Part shown: positions 23,601-35,800 of the stretch, one piece after another
How the letters are laid out: every line of letters starts with the position of its first letter
Position numbering within the stretch: position 1 is the stretch's first letter
Source: Trichosphaerium sp. ATCC 40318
Lineage: Eukaryota; Discosea; Flabellinia; Trichosidae
Assembly: GCA_038496445.1 (NCBI GenBank)
Contig: JALMLS010000270.1
Coordinates: 42,660-106,659 of the forward strand
DNA: 64,000 nucleotides
Direction of reading: 5' to 3'
Notes under the pieces: model-generated
Told to the model about the DNA's origin: nothing
What the model saw: the letters and a program-made list of their open reading frames with translations, nothing else
The model's database searches: none
Program-made: the position numbers and the translations under genes

Positions 23601-25472
23601 TGATTTTTATTGTTTCTTCGAAAGAACATAAAAACACTTTTTTGCTCTTAGTTTTGTTGTATTAACGTCAATTAGCTTCACTCCCTTCTGGTATTTCATT
23701 GACATTGTACTTTGGTGTAGAGGCAGGTTTTTCGGCTTCAAACACGTGCGACTTTGTCTTTTTTTGCATTTTTTTTTGCTAACCAAGAGCCATTAGTTGC
23801 TTAGGATATACGACTGTACCTGATGTTGCATCTGTTGGTGAAGCTTGGAAATGTGTTCCATCAGGTATATTCGATTATCCCACCATACTAGAAACACCTG
23901 TGACGTCATTTAATGACGGTACGTTAGCTTTGTGTATTTGTAACTTTCTCATGTTTTGATTAGCTCCAAGTAAGCGTAGTGTTCAGCAAATTGCTTCACA
24001 TGTTGGTGGTAGCGTAGAAGATATATTTAATAGTAATGGAAACGACCTTGTGTTTGCTGTAATAAGGTAGGTTCTAGTAATGTTATCATCGTACTAAAAG
24101 CTATTTCTACATAGGTTCGCACCTCAAACACCATCAGTTGCACCTACAACGGACGCTCCTACTACCGCTGCTCCTGTGTACGTTTAGTTACTAAAGATAT
24201 TCTCTAAATTATTTTAGTCTCGTGCCTTCTGCAAGTACAGCACCATTAGCAGAAGTACCATCAGGTAAATGTTGTATTTTTTTTTTGGTGGTTTAACTGA
24301 TTATTTTGGTATTAGGTGATGATAACTTAAATAAAATTATTGGTGCATCTGTAGGTGGTACTCTAGTACTTATAGTAATTCTTGTCATTGTTGTTTGTTG
24401 CTGTTGTTTGGGCGAGAATAGAAAGAATAATAAGGATGTACGTTCAATAATTTGTTTGTATTGTTGGAGTTGTTGATGGGCTTATCAATCTCCAGCTCTT
24501 TACCCTTTTCTGTAGTATCTTAACGATCGTGAGCTTATTTAATTTCTTTTTTTAGGCAAAGAATCCAAAATCTCAATACTACAGTAGTCGTATGGAACCT
24601 ATGACATCAAAGATTGATTACACATCTAGGTAAGTATTTTTTTACCAGTATTTTATTTTTATATTTCAACCGAAACTTATTGTTTGAATGTAGAGCCCAT
24701 AGTACTAGATCACAGATGCAAAGTCCTCAAGGTGATGGTGGTAATAGTATAAACCAAGGAAACTCAATCAACAATGATCGTACTATAAACGGTGGAGGAC
24801 ATCCTAATATTGTAAGTTGTATTCTTTCCTTTTTTGTTTTTTTTAATGAAGATGCTTCAACAGTTTGTCAAAAATCACGTGTTCTTTCATTTCCTTACCT
24901 TCTTTTCTCTCTAGGTATCTGTTAGAGGAGATGAAGATGATAACGAACCTGACGACTACGATAGTAACAATCTTCCTGATCTTCCAGCTGAACCTGATTT
25001 TGCACCAACTGATGATGATGATGGAACCTTTCAACCACCTGACGGTGGATTTATGATACCTGATGCTGGTCCTACACGTCCACCAGAGGCTTTTGAGCAT
25101 GTACGTATTCATAGCGTAGTAGAACTTATTACTGAGGAGTGTTACTTCTTATTCTTTTTTATAGTATGAAGCAAGCGGTAATATTGAAGGTGATGTCGGT
25201 CTACCAGATATTGGTGAACCCCCAGAGATTGACGGTGGTTTCTACATACCTGGAGGACCTAGTTCTCCTCCACCAGGAGATGTGCCAAGTAAGTATTATA
25301 GTCAAACCTCAGTTTCTCTTTTTTTTTTGTTTCTTGAACGCTATCTGACTTATTTACTTTAGTGTCTGAATCGGAGGAAACGCCACCGTTACCACCTAGA
25401 TCTAATGAAATGGAAGATGACCAAGGTTTTGTGATTCCTTTGCATGTAGATAGTAACAACGAGCTGTTCTAA
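20616..25472 (+). CDS. Type I membrane receptor: kelch propeller, Cys-rich repeats, one TM, long acidic tail
   Basis: The start exon encodes a signal peptide, MKVIVALACFVLLACTNAQ. Kelch blades follow across about 21,150-22,290: FVGINGGVGTLVRDDL, FLFVFGGRNSA, GDVPSGRAGISWVV, SAYFFGG, PSPRANHIAEALG, MLIFGGRESNSTLASSEVYE, ATNTWQEY, ARYKHMSVKLEEENLFVLYG and GTTLNDVWIF. Next come Cys-rich units near 22,440-23,200 (CFNGCAANRSSCEQQTC, CPEGACVV, CPGLGTCVSVDTVCADQC, CPNGKCAATIDECRG), reminiscent of EGF/TIL-like modules. A membrane-proximal domain (about 23,260-24,070) is unrecognised, followed by a short mucin-like PTTDAPTTAAP, a single TM (IIGASVGGTLVLIVILVIVV then CCCC), and a cytoplasmic tail rich in Asp, Pro and Gly with FQPPDGGFMIPDAG and GGFYIPGGPSSPPP motifs and Tyr-containing SQYYSSR. 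More than fifteen short introns. Role inferred: adhesion or sensing at the cell surface. Confidence 0.72.
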
Positions 25473-26230
25473 ACGGGGTACGTGGACCTATATATCTAAT
25501 TTGTTTGAAAAAAAAAAGTTCTTTCATTTAATGTATTTTTGTCACTTTTCAATGAAGCCTGAAGCTTTCGTCTGTATGCTAATTATTTACACAATACCAT
25601 CGTATAGCTGTTAGTTGTATTAAAAACAGTTAAATTTCAATTGTTTTTTCGTCTATGGCTAACATTTGTAATTAGGTATTTATTTTCTTTTCCCCGTCCT
25701 TGACAATTAAGTGTAATTGACTAATGATTAACTAAAGAGGATCAAACCAACAAATATCTTTTTTTTCTTTTAAGTATCAAGTGTGCACAGTAACTTGTAA
25801 TGTACAATAAATAGGGTTTGGCCTTTGTTTTTTTTTATGCTATTAGAATTAAAAACAGTGATCTAACTTTTTCAACCTTCTAGAAGACCTTAACATGTAC
25901 TAGACAAACAGAAAACTATGTGTTCAACAAGGGTTATTACTTTAGTATCAAATGTGATCAACATCCATATGAATTAAGTATTAGCACCAAGCGGTATATA
26001 CGAGTTTGTAAAAAGAGAATACTTTAGTGGATTCTGGTGGAGAATTTGTCTCTGCATTTTCCAGAACATGCAATGATCATTTGGCGAGTTAAAGCTTATT
26101 GATCAACGGTATCGAAGTTATTTAATTTCCCGTGGACTTATTATTGAAATGTCAAGTCCAGTTGTTCGGTTAAATTACTCAAGTAAAACTTCGTCTTTTT
26201 TGCTTTATTGGTACGCAAGAGATAGGATAA
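25473..26230. other. Intergenic
   Basis: No gene seen in 758 bp of AT-rich sequence between the receptor stop and the transporter start. Frames are short and lack splice sites. Confidence 0.4.
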
Positions 26231-28241
26231 ATGTCACGATTCTTTTATGGCGTTCTTGCAGCATTCATAGGTACTGTGTTGATACCATTTAATGGATTAG
26301 GTACATTTAGAATTAATCAATGATAAAAAGGCGGATTATTTAACGGATCTTGGGCTGCTCCTTTGGCATACCTCATAAGGATGTGGAATATTGGTACAGT
26401 GTGGCTAATATACTCGATTAGCGTTACTTTGTGTGCTTGGTTCGTTGCCGGGTTTCAAACGATAGATATAGCAGATGTAAGTGAAAATAAAAATGATTTG
26501 GGAAAAAGAAGCCGAAAAAATACACGTGATGGAAAACTACTTTTACGGATATTTTTTGGCTTTGACACGTGATTTTTTTTTGTTCTAATATATTCATAAG
26601 GCCCTTTCAAGCGCTGTTTCATATGAGGTTGTCATAGCTGTTGTATTCAGTCTTCTGTGGGGCGTAAGCAAGTGAGTATTTTTTTTTTTGCTGTTGATGG
26701 CGATCAAGTTCCTCAGATAATTTCTAGCGTATTTTTCGGAATATCAGTTACTCTAATTGGTCAAAGTCTTACGTACGCCATCGTACTTGGTATAGCATCT
26801 ACACTTGGTACGAGTTACTTGGTCTTTTTTTATTATTATAACTTACTTTTGTTTAAGGGTCATTTCTTCCACTGGTTATATGGAACTCTAGTCATATGCG
26901 TCATCTCGATGGAGTACTCATACTTATAGGACTTGGTAAGTCATCATTTATGCGCAAAAATCATCAACACACAGTGCTTTTCATTTTGCATGACGTTTTA
27001 TTTTCTGTTTTTTGCTACTATTGAATTATTATTGATTCTGTAACAATACGTACATGTATTAATTATGGCAATAGAGATAATGATTATTGCAATTGTACTC
27101 ATAGCTATTGCTGGGAAAGAGAAGGAAACCGAACTAAAAATCCTAGCCTACAAACATGGCCACAACGTGAGTTCATTTTTCTTTATCCAATCCAAGTGTT
27201 CTTACTTTTTTCTCGATTAAAACCTTAGACAACCGATTCAACAGATGTTCATGTTCAGGTACGGTACAAAACACAATCGTGTATTCCAACATTTATTGCT
27301 TCTCTTTAACAATTGCCGAAAAACTCACTGAATGAGTAGACACCATGTCGGCGAGAAATAAGAATGCCCAAACGTTCATTCTATGTTGGCCTCGTTTTAG
27401 CTATTGCTACAAGTATAGGTGCACTAAGCTTTAACTTTGGTATTATTTTTGCAAAATCCATTGGAAAAGAAGTGATACTACAAGGATCACGTGAAGAATT
27501 TGAAAATGCATTGGTAAGAATGACGTGCTTAAGAACGAAAAACAAGCATTGTATTTTCAAGTTTTACAAGTATTGGTTTGTGGATTAGTGGTATCTATAC
27601 TTCTAGTATATTGACCTTATAAATGAAAGCGTCTGTATGTAATTGATAGATACAGACTGTACCTCATTTGAAACCTTGAAATTACAGTGTAAAAACGCGT
27701 TTAAACCAAAAAAGATTCTCATACTACTCCTTCTTGTTTTAGTGTCAAACACCCACTTACTTATACAAAAGCCAATAGCAATAACTGCTGGATTGGGAGG
27801 TATGGTGATGAATATAGCGTATGCTATAATATTAATGACTCAAAATGGTTCTTGGAGAGAACTGTATCTTATTGAAGAACAAAGCAAGTTATGGCAGTGC
27901 TATGTTTTATCTCTTTTGATGGGGGTTCTGTGGTATTTTGCCCAGCTTTTATATGGTATAGGAGCAGCTTTCATCGGTAACCTTGGAACATCAGTTGGTA
28001 AGAGAAGTCTTATATTTCTCCTCCAAAATCACTGCTGTTTTTTTTCTTACTTTTTTCTTGAAGGTTGGGCTATTTTTTTCATTGCAACAATCTTGGCTGG
28101 TCAGTTCTGGGGTGTAGTGTTTGGTGAATGGCGTGAAATTAGCCGTTTCCCTAAAATTATAATGTGTATAGGTGTTGCACTGTTAATTCTTGCTTCTGGA
28201 GCTGTATGCGGTGCCGGGTTTGCAAAAATACAACACTTGTA
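26231..28241 (+). CDS. RhaT-like sugar/proton symporter, multi-pass membrane protein
   Basis: RhaT proteins take up L-rhamnose with protons and belong to the drug/metabolite transporter superfamily. Exons join in phase: 26231-26270, 26331-26476, 26601-26663, then about 26731 onward. The product starts MSRFFYGVLAAFIGGLFNGS, WAAPLAYLIRMWNI, a helix WLIYSISVTLCAWFVAGF, then VVFSLLWG, FFGISVTLIGQSLTYAIVLG, TLGSFLPLVIW, DGVLILIGLG, MIIAIVLIAIAGKEKE, a loop, SFYVGLVLAIATSIGALSFN, PIAITAGLGGMVMNIAYAII, VLSLLMGVLWYFAQLLYGIG, SVGWAIFFIATILAGQFWGV, VFGEWREISR and IIMCIGVALLILASGAV. About ten hydrophobic helices, their spacing and the penultimate KEW/GEWR loop match bacterial RhaT. Stop TAG at 28239-28241. 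The third donor was placed at GGC|GTAAGC because the later GTGAGT breaks the frame. Substrate is inferred from family only. Confidence 0.75.
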
Positions 28242-28731
28242 GTTTAATGGTTTTTGTCAATTTCTTTATTATATCAATGCTAAGTGCGCTTCTTGTTTAA
28301 ACTCAAATGCCATTACTAGACTTTTTATCATGAAAGCTAAATGTCCATTGGTAGTTCTAAGAAATCTAACGCCCTTCAACTGTAATGTCACTCTCAGAAA
28401 GGTGAATAGTGAACGCCTGAACGTGCCTTATATCCTGTAACGTGGAGTTCATCAAAAATGTGAATAGTTTGGACAACTGTTAATGCTTTTATACCTTCAT
28501 CTGCAATGCCATAGCACGGATAAGGGTCTATTATATGAACACCAGCAAGTATCTAACAAAACTAGTATCAGAAACACGGCCAATAAGTGACAAACTATTT
28601 TTTTGAGTTGATTTTCGTTTGTGCCTTTGGTTTGCCGCAAAGCTGTGACTGCAGTTGACTTACGATTTTTTTTAACATGTAATTTTGTATCAAAAACAAA
28701 GCTCAGTTCACTTGCTGTTCAATTGAGCATT
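28242..28731. other. Intergenic
   Basis: No gene. An open frame runs upstream of the MON1 start from 28621 (PLVCRKAVTAVDLRFFLTCN), so an upstream extension of MON1 cannot be excluded, but it begins with a non-ATG codon. Confidence 0.35.
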
Positions 28732-31112
28732 ATGGAAGAAACAACATCAAAAAACTCTGACGACAATTCCATAAATCTCACTAATGAGCCTGAAACAGCT
28801 ACAACAGACTCACTTCATGTTATCAATAATGCTTTGGATAATAGAAGTAGCATAGCTTCTGATGATGGCCATAACTCAGCAACAGACAGATTCGATAAAA
28901 ATTGCCAAGAGGGTACTAATAAAACCTTGAGACCACATTTGCGCTCTTCTAACCACTCGTAGAAGTATTAGATACACAAACCGACCACTACCATGGTAAG
29001 TTAAACGACCTTTAGGGTGTAACTTCAATGCAACCTCAAACTATGAAGGGTGTACCGATTTCATGGTTTGATTTGTTTTACAACACGTGTTAATGGTTAA
29101 TACTATTTCAGGACCCAGAATCGGCAATTGGAACAAACGAGAACCTCTTGTGTTTATTGTAAATGTATCAGGAAGTTCTGTTTATTCAAGTCATATTCCC
29201 GCTTATAAAAGTGCCTGTATTGTTTCTTTTTAATTGTAGGTTAACTTATTTTAGTTACAGGTATTAGTGCTGTTATTTCGGCTCTTGTGTCGATTGTAGA
29301 TGATGATAATGATCAAATAAGGTAAGAACTAGTCAGTTTTTTGTGAGAGCTTATGGCCTTGTAGAGCTGTTACTGCTGGAGAATGTAAGATTGTTTTTTT
29401 GATTGTTGGTCAATTGATCTATATTGTTGTTTCTACTTCTGGTGATACAATAGACCAACTTAGAGATGTGCTATTGCAATACTGTAACTCTCAGTTGTAC
29501 AGTGTTTTAACAAGGGGGTACACACTGTGTTTTTAAGCTAATCAACATGAAACATGTATGAAGTTGTGTTGATGGTGAACTATGAAGCTTGTTATGATCT
29601 CTGTTCCTTTTTTGAATCTTACTTGTTTTGTAGAGTGGAGACAATATACAACAGACTCCCTTACTTTGATATTGTAGGTTTAATAGGAGGTAATGTTATT
29701 GTTGTGAGTGGAGGTTGACAAGATTAAGGCATAAATCTATTTTTTGATGGTATAATAAAAGATACTCAATCTGATACTTCGTACCTGCTCTCTGCTGTTC
29801 GCACTTTACCGCTCCCAACCAGTAAGTATGCAAGATACTTATCAATCTTGCTAAATTTACATAGACGTGAGGGAGATGATAGGTAGTATCTTACAAAAGC
29901 AAACAAACAAAGATGTCTTGTACACAGTTGTTTTTCTCTTTTGTTTTCTTTCTTTGGTCCTTATAAATGCTTAGCTATGGAATGTTAGTTCATGGTAATA
30001 GACTCGTACATGTTAGTATAAGGAAAAGATATGCATTGGAAATTGTTGATATCCACTTGCTCCTCAATTTTATTAAACTGTCCAAAAAGTACAAAAGCCA
30101 CAACAGCCACATCACGGTAGTTATTACTTCTTAGATACAAGGGCGTAGAATATTGGTCACCTATTTGCTTGCCAAAATTTAATGCGAAAGGGTTCTTCTT
30201 TACTTATGTACGATTATATTATTCTGTGTACTGACTGTCACGTACTACAGTGAAAGGAGTCAACACCAATTTACATTATTTTAGATGACATTTCTTACAC
30301 GTGACATATGCTTATTGCTACTCTCAACAAAGTGTGATGGTTTTTATCAAATGAAAAGTGCTAAACAACAGATTATGTCTGGTCTTGTAGCTCAAGGTGT
30401 CTTCGAGAGGTAATGAAACTGTTTTAGTTTTTGTAGTTCTAGATAGCAGCGCCACGTACTTTTCGGTAACTTGACTTGTGTTTACTATGAAGTATTATGC
30501 TACAACTTAACAGTAAATTAATTAACTCTATAATAGCATTGCAAACGCCCTTCCATACTGTGATTATGTTCCTAGTGATATTGGTGTACCTGGGTTATTT
30601 CATTTTTTGTACAAATCAAAAACCAAACAAATGACAAGTCCACTCTTTACTCCACCATATCATACAAAAGAAGCTTTACTACGGTACTACTCACTTCATA
30701 TTAAATTATTGTAATTTACTTATTTATTTAGTGCACAATATTTGTACAAACGCCTCCACTCACGTCTTAACTCGTCAGGTTATCACATGTTTTTTTTTCA
30801 GATTTTGTTTTGAATCAGGTGTTGCGACCAAAAACACGATGTCCATCACCCATATTTTGCTTGAGGGTGGTTAACAATTATGTATAATTTACTTTTATAG
30901 GCAACTACAAAGAAAGAGTCCATTGCAAGAGTTATTACTCAATGGCAACATCTGAAATTTGCGTTGGATTGAAAAGAAATGGATTTGAATTATATGCCAT
31001 ATTCTCACCATTAATGGATAAGCGAGATGTAGTTCATGGTTGTAAAAAGATAGTAACATGGATAAAAACAAGAGAAAAGCGGCTGTTCATTCAAACTTCT
31101 GCAATTTGGTAA
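28732..31112 (+). CDS. MON1: Vacuolar fusion protein MON1
   Basis: MON1 pairs with CCZ1 as the guanine-nucleotide exchange factor for Rab7 in early-to-late endosome conversion. The first exon is a low-complexity Ser/Asn/Asp region starting MEETTSKNSDDNSINL. Through two phase-1 introns it joins EVLDTQTDHYHG to PRIGNWNKREPLVFIVNVSG. Three longin-like domains follow with family words: ISALVSIVDDDNDQIRAVTA, GECKIVFLIVGQLIYIVVST, DQLRDVLLQYCNSQLYSVLT, DTSYLLSAVRTLPLP, NRLVHVSIRKRYALEIVDIH, PICLPKFNAKGFFFTYV, DICLLLLSTKCDGFYQMKSA, NYKERVHCKSYYSMATSEIC, FELYAIFSPLMDKRDVVHG and a final KKIVTWIKTREKRLFIQTS. The end, an amphipathic helix with RLF(I/L), is the usual MON1 terminus. TAA at 31110-31112. 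About eight introns. Between 29,880 and 29,970 is a longer intron. Confidence 0.85.
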
Positions 31113-31789
31113 GAAATAAAGTTGGTAAAAGTACTTTGTTGTTTAAGAGGCATAAATACTCGTTTGAGACACTATCGTTCCACCACTTTTACAGCATAAT
31201 ACTGTACGCTGAGGAAGGTTTTGATAAACTCGGCCATGTGTTGTTGATGAAGGCTATCTGCTATTAATACAAAGACCAACACAAACTATAGCGAGTTCAT
31301 TGGTCAAACACCAGTAGAGCAGTATCGCCAGAAAAAGGATCTTTTGCTTTCAACAAAATTAGGTTTTTTAAACAACTATATCCTGAGCGTCATCTGTCAC
31401 TGTTACACAGTTGTATTTACGTGTGAGATAAGAAGTTGCTTTTTTGTTTGCTGAGTAAACAGTCAATTTCATTTCTTCAGTTTCATTTGATCTCAATGAT
31501 CTTAATAATCCATCAGCAGCATTCCCCTTGCCGTCTTCTCTATGACACGTATTTGTGATGATATGTATCTTATTAGGTGTGCAATAACCAACAAACTTGT
31601 TCAACCAAGCAATCAGTTCTTTACTCGATGTCATTTGAATGACCTATTGTGTAGCAGACAGACTACATATTCGAATGCAATAGCTTGAATAGTCTTGTAT
31701 TGGATATTATAATGCGGTAGTACCTTTGTTTTGATGGTGTGTTTCTCAAGTTTAGCAGCAAGTATTTTGTTTTCCTTTGACAAGTTATC
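31113..31789 (-). other. Coding-like fragment, unrecognised
   Basis: Read on minus from about 31,780: NLSKENKILAAKLEKHTIKT, a donor ACAAAG|GTACTACC, an acceptor ACAATAG, then VIQMTSSKELIAWLNKFVGY, CTPNKIHIITNTCHREDGKG, LTVYSANKKATSYLTRKYNC and a TAA-type end at 31368. The splice pair and regular codon use suggest a real 3' end of a gene, with the rest upstream unresolved. No family recognised. Confidence 0.35.
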
Positions 31790-32880
31790 ATCAGTTGGCA
31801 CAGACAAGAATTCTTATATCAAAGATTGTATTGTTTGAAAATCCAACACTTCAATGCAAATTTAAGAGTCGTACAATAGTAGAAAAGACAATCAAAAGAG
31901 ATTGTAATGATGGTAAAGAAGGTTTCGAAGGTATGTTGTTGACACGTAATACTTGCAAGCCACATGTATCAAGTGGCCAATGAGGGCATAAACCTAGTGG
32001 CTGGTTTCATGGAACATCTGAAATAACGTTAATTTGATAGAAGTTTTCTCTCGTACAACAAGGACGTGAGCTACAAGATTGCTACTACCTACTTTTTAAA
32101 ACCATATGAGCTCACAAAACAGACTCATCCTGGTTATTTCGGTACGTGCCATCCATGTGATGCAACACAGGAACTAACTTTCACAAAAGGTAAAGGTATT
32201 TACTTCACAATATCCTTCATACGTGACGTACTGGCTAATGATGTGTGACAAAATAAAGGGTCACTATACGCTGAACTGCAAAAGAAACCAGGTGAAAGTA
32301 TACGTTGATTTCTTGGTCATGATGGGAAATCCATATCCTAGTATTCTCAAAGAACCAAGTATGATGGAATCCTCTCTTTGTTATTTGGTATATTAACTTT
32401 TTTGATGTTTCGGTACTTCCTCGCTATCTTGTTTACTATACTCGTACAAATAGCAATGACGACACATCACCATTTGAGCTGAGTTGGAGTGATTCAAAGT
32501 TCCTCATTCTTTGGGTTGTAGAACATATTCCTCGCCCTAATATACTCTATTTGACGTTCCTATTGTTTGAAAAGAACCAATGAGTAAGGAAAAAAATCAA
32601 ATATATCACTTAAAAGTTGTTTTTCTAACGCTATGTTGTCTCACCAGTCTTGGACATTCTGCTATTGGGGCAAAGCAATCAGTTTGTACAGCAGCGGGAT
32701 ATTGTAAAGTTACTGTTCCTTCAATAAGGTATAACTAGTTTTTTATACATTCCTAGATGAAAGGCTGTTTTAGGAAAAACAAAAGCTTTGAAAAAGAAAA
32801 ACTACCTTCCACAAGAAAGGAACAAGTCCACGAACAAGTACCTTAAGAGCATTCCCCTCAAAGAATAGTACTATAATATT
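31790..32880 (+). other. Coding-like region, possibly a broken gene, unrecognised
   Basis: Several plus-strand pieces look coding: SKIVLFENPTLQCKFKSRTI; KDVSYKIATTYFLKPYELTK followed by THPGYFGTCHPCDATQELTF; after an in-phase intron GSLYAELQKKPGESIR; then RYLVYYTRTNSNDDTSPFEL with SWSDSKFLILWVVEHIPRP; then VLDILLLGQSNQFVQQRDIV; and KNYLPQERNKSTNKYLKSIP before a TAG. The pieces are helical and could be one protein. A TGA interrupts the text right after GESIR where the frame otherwise continues as FLGHDGKS, and another TGA sits at a splice donor (GAA AAG AAC CAA TGA|GTAAGG), so the gene is either broken or my splice model is wrong. Confidence 0.3.
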
Positions 32881-35800
32881 AGCGTAAAAGTCTTTTATAA
32901 TCACTGTATTAAGAAAGAGTTTGTAGTTCTATCATGATAGCCTACAAACAGCACAAGTTAAATCAAAGACTATTTCGTTTTTGATGTACATCTTGACTGT
33001 ATTTGCAAGTTATGAAATGTTTCTATAGAAAGGTACTCGGATATATTAAACGCCGTGTATAACAACTATGATTGAACTTGTTCATATTGATGCAAAGATG
33101 TATTAGCAGAAGTTATTGTTGGGAGTTTACGTGTAAGGAATCCGAGAGCGGTATTGAATGCAATATTGTCCATTTCATTGTCAACAATCCTAGGATCACT
33201 TCTGAACTCGTGTTTTTTTGTCATACCAAAGTAGTTGAAGTTCTCAAAGCATCCTCATCTTTATCAACAAGCTTAACTTTTTTCTCTTTTGGAAAACGCT
33301 TCCTATAAATGTTATGGATAATATCTTGGCTTTCAGATGGTGGAGGGATGTATATCATATCAGTAGTTGGTCTTAAAGACATGATAATGTAGCACTTGCA
33401 TCCGTACGGTTTCTGTAGTTCTCGAAACTTCATTACTACTTATCTACTTTTAAAGAACAAGCAACTGTGAGTCTCTTTAGTGCTTCTTCTTCTGTGAGTA
33501 TTGCAACGATAGATTAATTGCCACCATTTATTAACCTCGTTAGATGGTCTGCAGGGCCAACTTACTTCGAAACAATGATATTGGAGCTCCCAGAGCGCGA
33601 ACAATACAAACTCGCTTGATATTATTCCATCCTTGATGTTTCATAATCCTTACGATTTTTTGGGTACAATTTTAGGCCTACATACTATGTCAATGCTATT
33701 GGTATCTAACATTCATCCGCATAACAGTTTCAGAGCCTCTTGAACTACTTACCAATAGCACTAGTTTCGAAGTAGACCATGGTTTCGCGTTCGCTAGACG
33801 TTTCTGATATAAACAAGCCTCAGCATGATATATCGTCATTTAGCTGCTAATACATATATTATCGCCCTGAAGACAGGAAGTTGAACTGAGCAATAGGTAA
33901 TGTACATTATAATAGCACTCAATACAGTACTTAATACCCTTTTAACAGTTCTTCTGGTCTAGGGCTATACGACATACTACAGCAGTTGCCATGGATGAAT
34001 GCTTCCTTTTTTATTTTCTACAAGACGAAATCAATACACGGTCTATCACTTCTCCCTACACCGAAGTTCATAGATGATGACACGTGTCGGCGAATATGGC
34101 ACCACTTAACCTTTCCATAAGTCTGTAGCATATAATCCAGTACCCAAATCTGCAGCGGTGTATTGAAACACATGTTAACAATACCATTCTGAGTATAAAG
34201 CAGCTCAGGTTTCATAAACGCGAGCGTTTTCGATGCCTATTGTGGTACTTCTTAGGCGCGAGGTTTGTGAAGAGTTGTACTGGCACTCATACGTGCTAGT
34301 CCAGTACAAATGAAAAAGACAGGAATGGATTTTACAGCTAAGTGGAAACAAAGTTAACAAGAGGAGAAAACAAATAACTGCGAATTACAGATTTATTGAT
34401 CTGTTAGAAGCGAACGTATCTTAACAGGAGTTTGTGTCATTGCGCAAGTTAATCTCAGAACATGCTTTGTACACGTACGGTCAAAACAATCGGCGAACAG
34501 AGATCATCACCTCTTTGAGATTGTAGAGTGATGAATCTATGTGCAATAGGCGAAATAAAACTATTCAAATGAAAAATACTGAAAAGAAAATTCATGACTT
34601 TGCTTCTTGTGGAGGAAGACCTAAAGCTGCAACAACATAGGAGTATTAGCTTGAACTCTGTTTGGCTTTTATTGTAGAGGTATCCCATTCGTAGGTGATA
34701 AGGGTTTACTGTTACCTCGTGCAGCTCCGTTGTGGTTTTTTGGTCTTTTCTCCATCTCCCGTCTCTCTTGATACTCTCCTGGCGTCTAGAAACAGGTACC
34801 TTAATTTATTTCTTGTGCAACTTCTTATCTGATATTTTTACAGTAGCACAGCTCTTATTACTAGAAAGCACTGAGTGATCCTTCTTTAAAGGCGCTCTCG
34901 CGCAAACCACTTATTTTTTGTGAGTTGTTTCTTTTTTGAGGCGCACTAGTCGTTGTAGCGCTTTTTGCAACCAGCTCAATTAGTCCTGAAAACCCTCAGT
35001 TACGCTATAAGATTTCGAATTCGATGTGTTTAGGTAGTCCATACTTCATTATGCATTATTTGCCATGCTCACGCGTTATTATCGAAGTAAGATTGTTCAA
35101 ACACTTTTCTTGCGTAAGCAGATTTATTTAATCACTTTTTAAACTGTGCTGGTGAGAAAAAACGCTGAGAACATTCATTATGAGCCCTTGCTGTTAATGC
35201 GGTAGTCTTTGCTACAAACTTGTTACCGCCGCTGCGGGTTGCTCAATGTACGATAGCGTATACGTCGTTAAAATGAAGAGAATAAAATCTCCAGCGATAA
35301 ACAAAAACAGTTTTCAAAAACTGTAGCAACGTTTTCTTGTATTTTGGCGTCCGGTTCTCGTTTTTTTAACAGTTCTGTCTGGTTACAATAACATTATGAT
35401 AATACCCTTTGCTGGTCGGGGTAAAAAATAGCCCGCAAAAGAGAATTAGCCACTTTCGAGCGACGAAAGTTGAGCGAGGGTTTCGCTAGTATTTGGTGAA
35501 ATATTTGAAAAACCTTTTCGAACGTTTTACACTTTTTTTTCCGCCGTTCGAAACCCTTACATATGCCGTGTAAGGTAGTTACCTTTAGTGACTGTACAGT
35601 GGTTTATAGATGACAATGGTCGTATCTTTACAGTGCTTGTGGTTGGTAAAAATGGCCGAAAAAGCGGGCTAGATAGGTGGCTATACAAATCAGAAATGCG
35701 TATAGTGCAAAGCAACCGACTCAATATTGCTTCTTCTACGGAAACTGCAAGTGTGTAAGTGTTTATTGAAACGGAGGCTACAAACAAGATGAACTGTTTC

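Noticed and set aside
30781-30930. Possible extra gene in MON1 introns
   Set aside because: Frames on both sides rejoin the MON1 longin fold, and the piece is short and T-rich.
32264-32330. Genetic code with TGA as tryptophan
   Set aside because: ERG2 and the RTX-like gene end cleanly in TGA, and no confident exon in the window uses an in-frame TGA.
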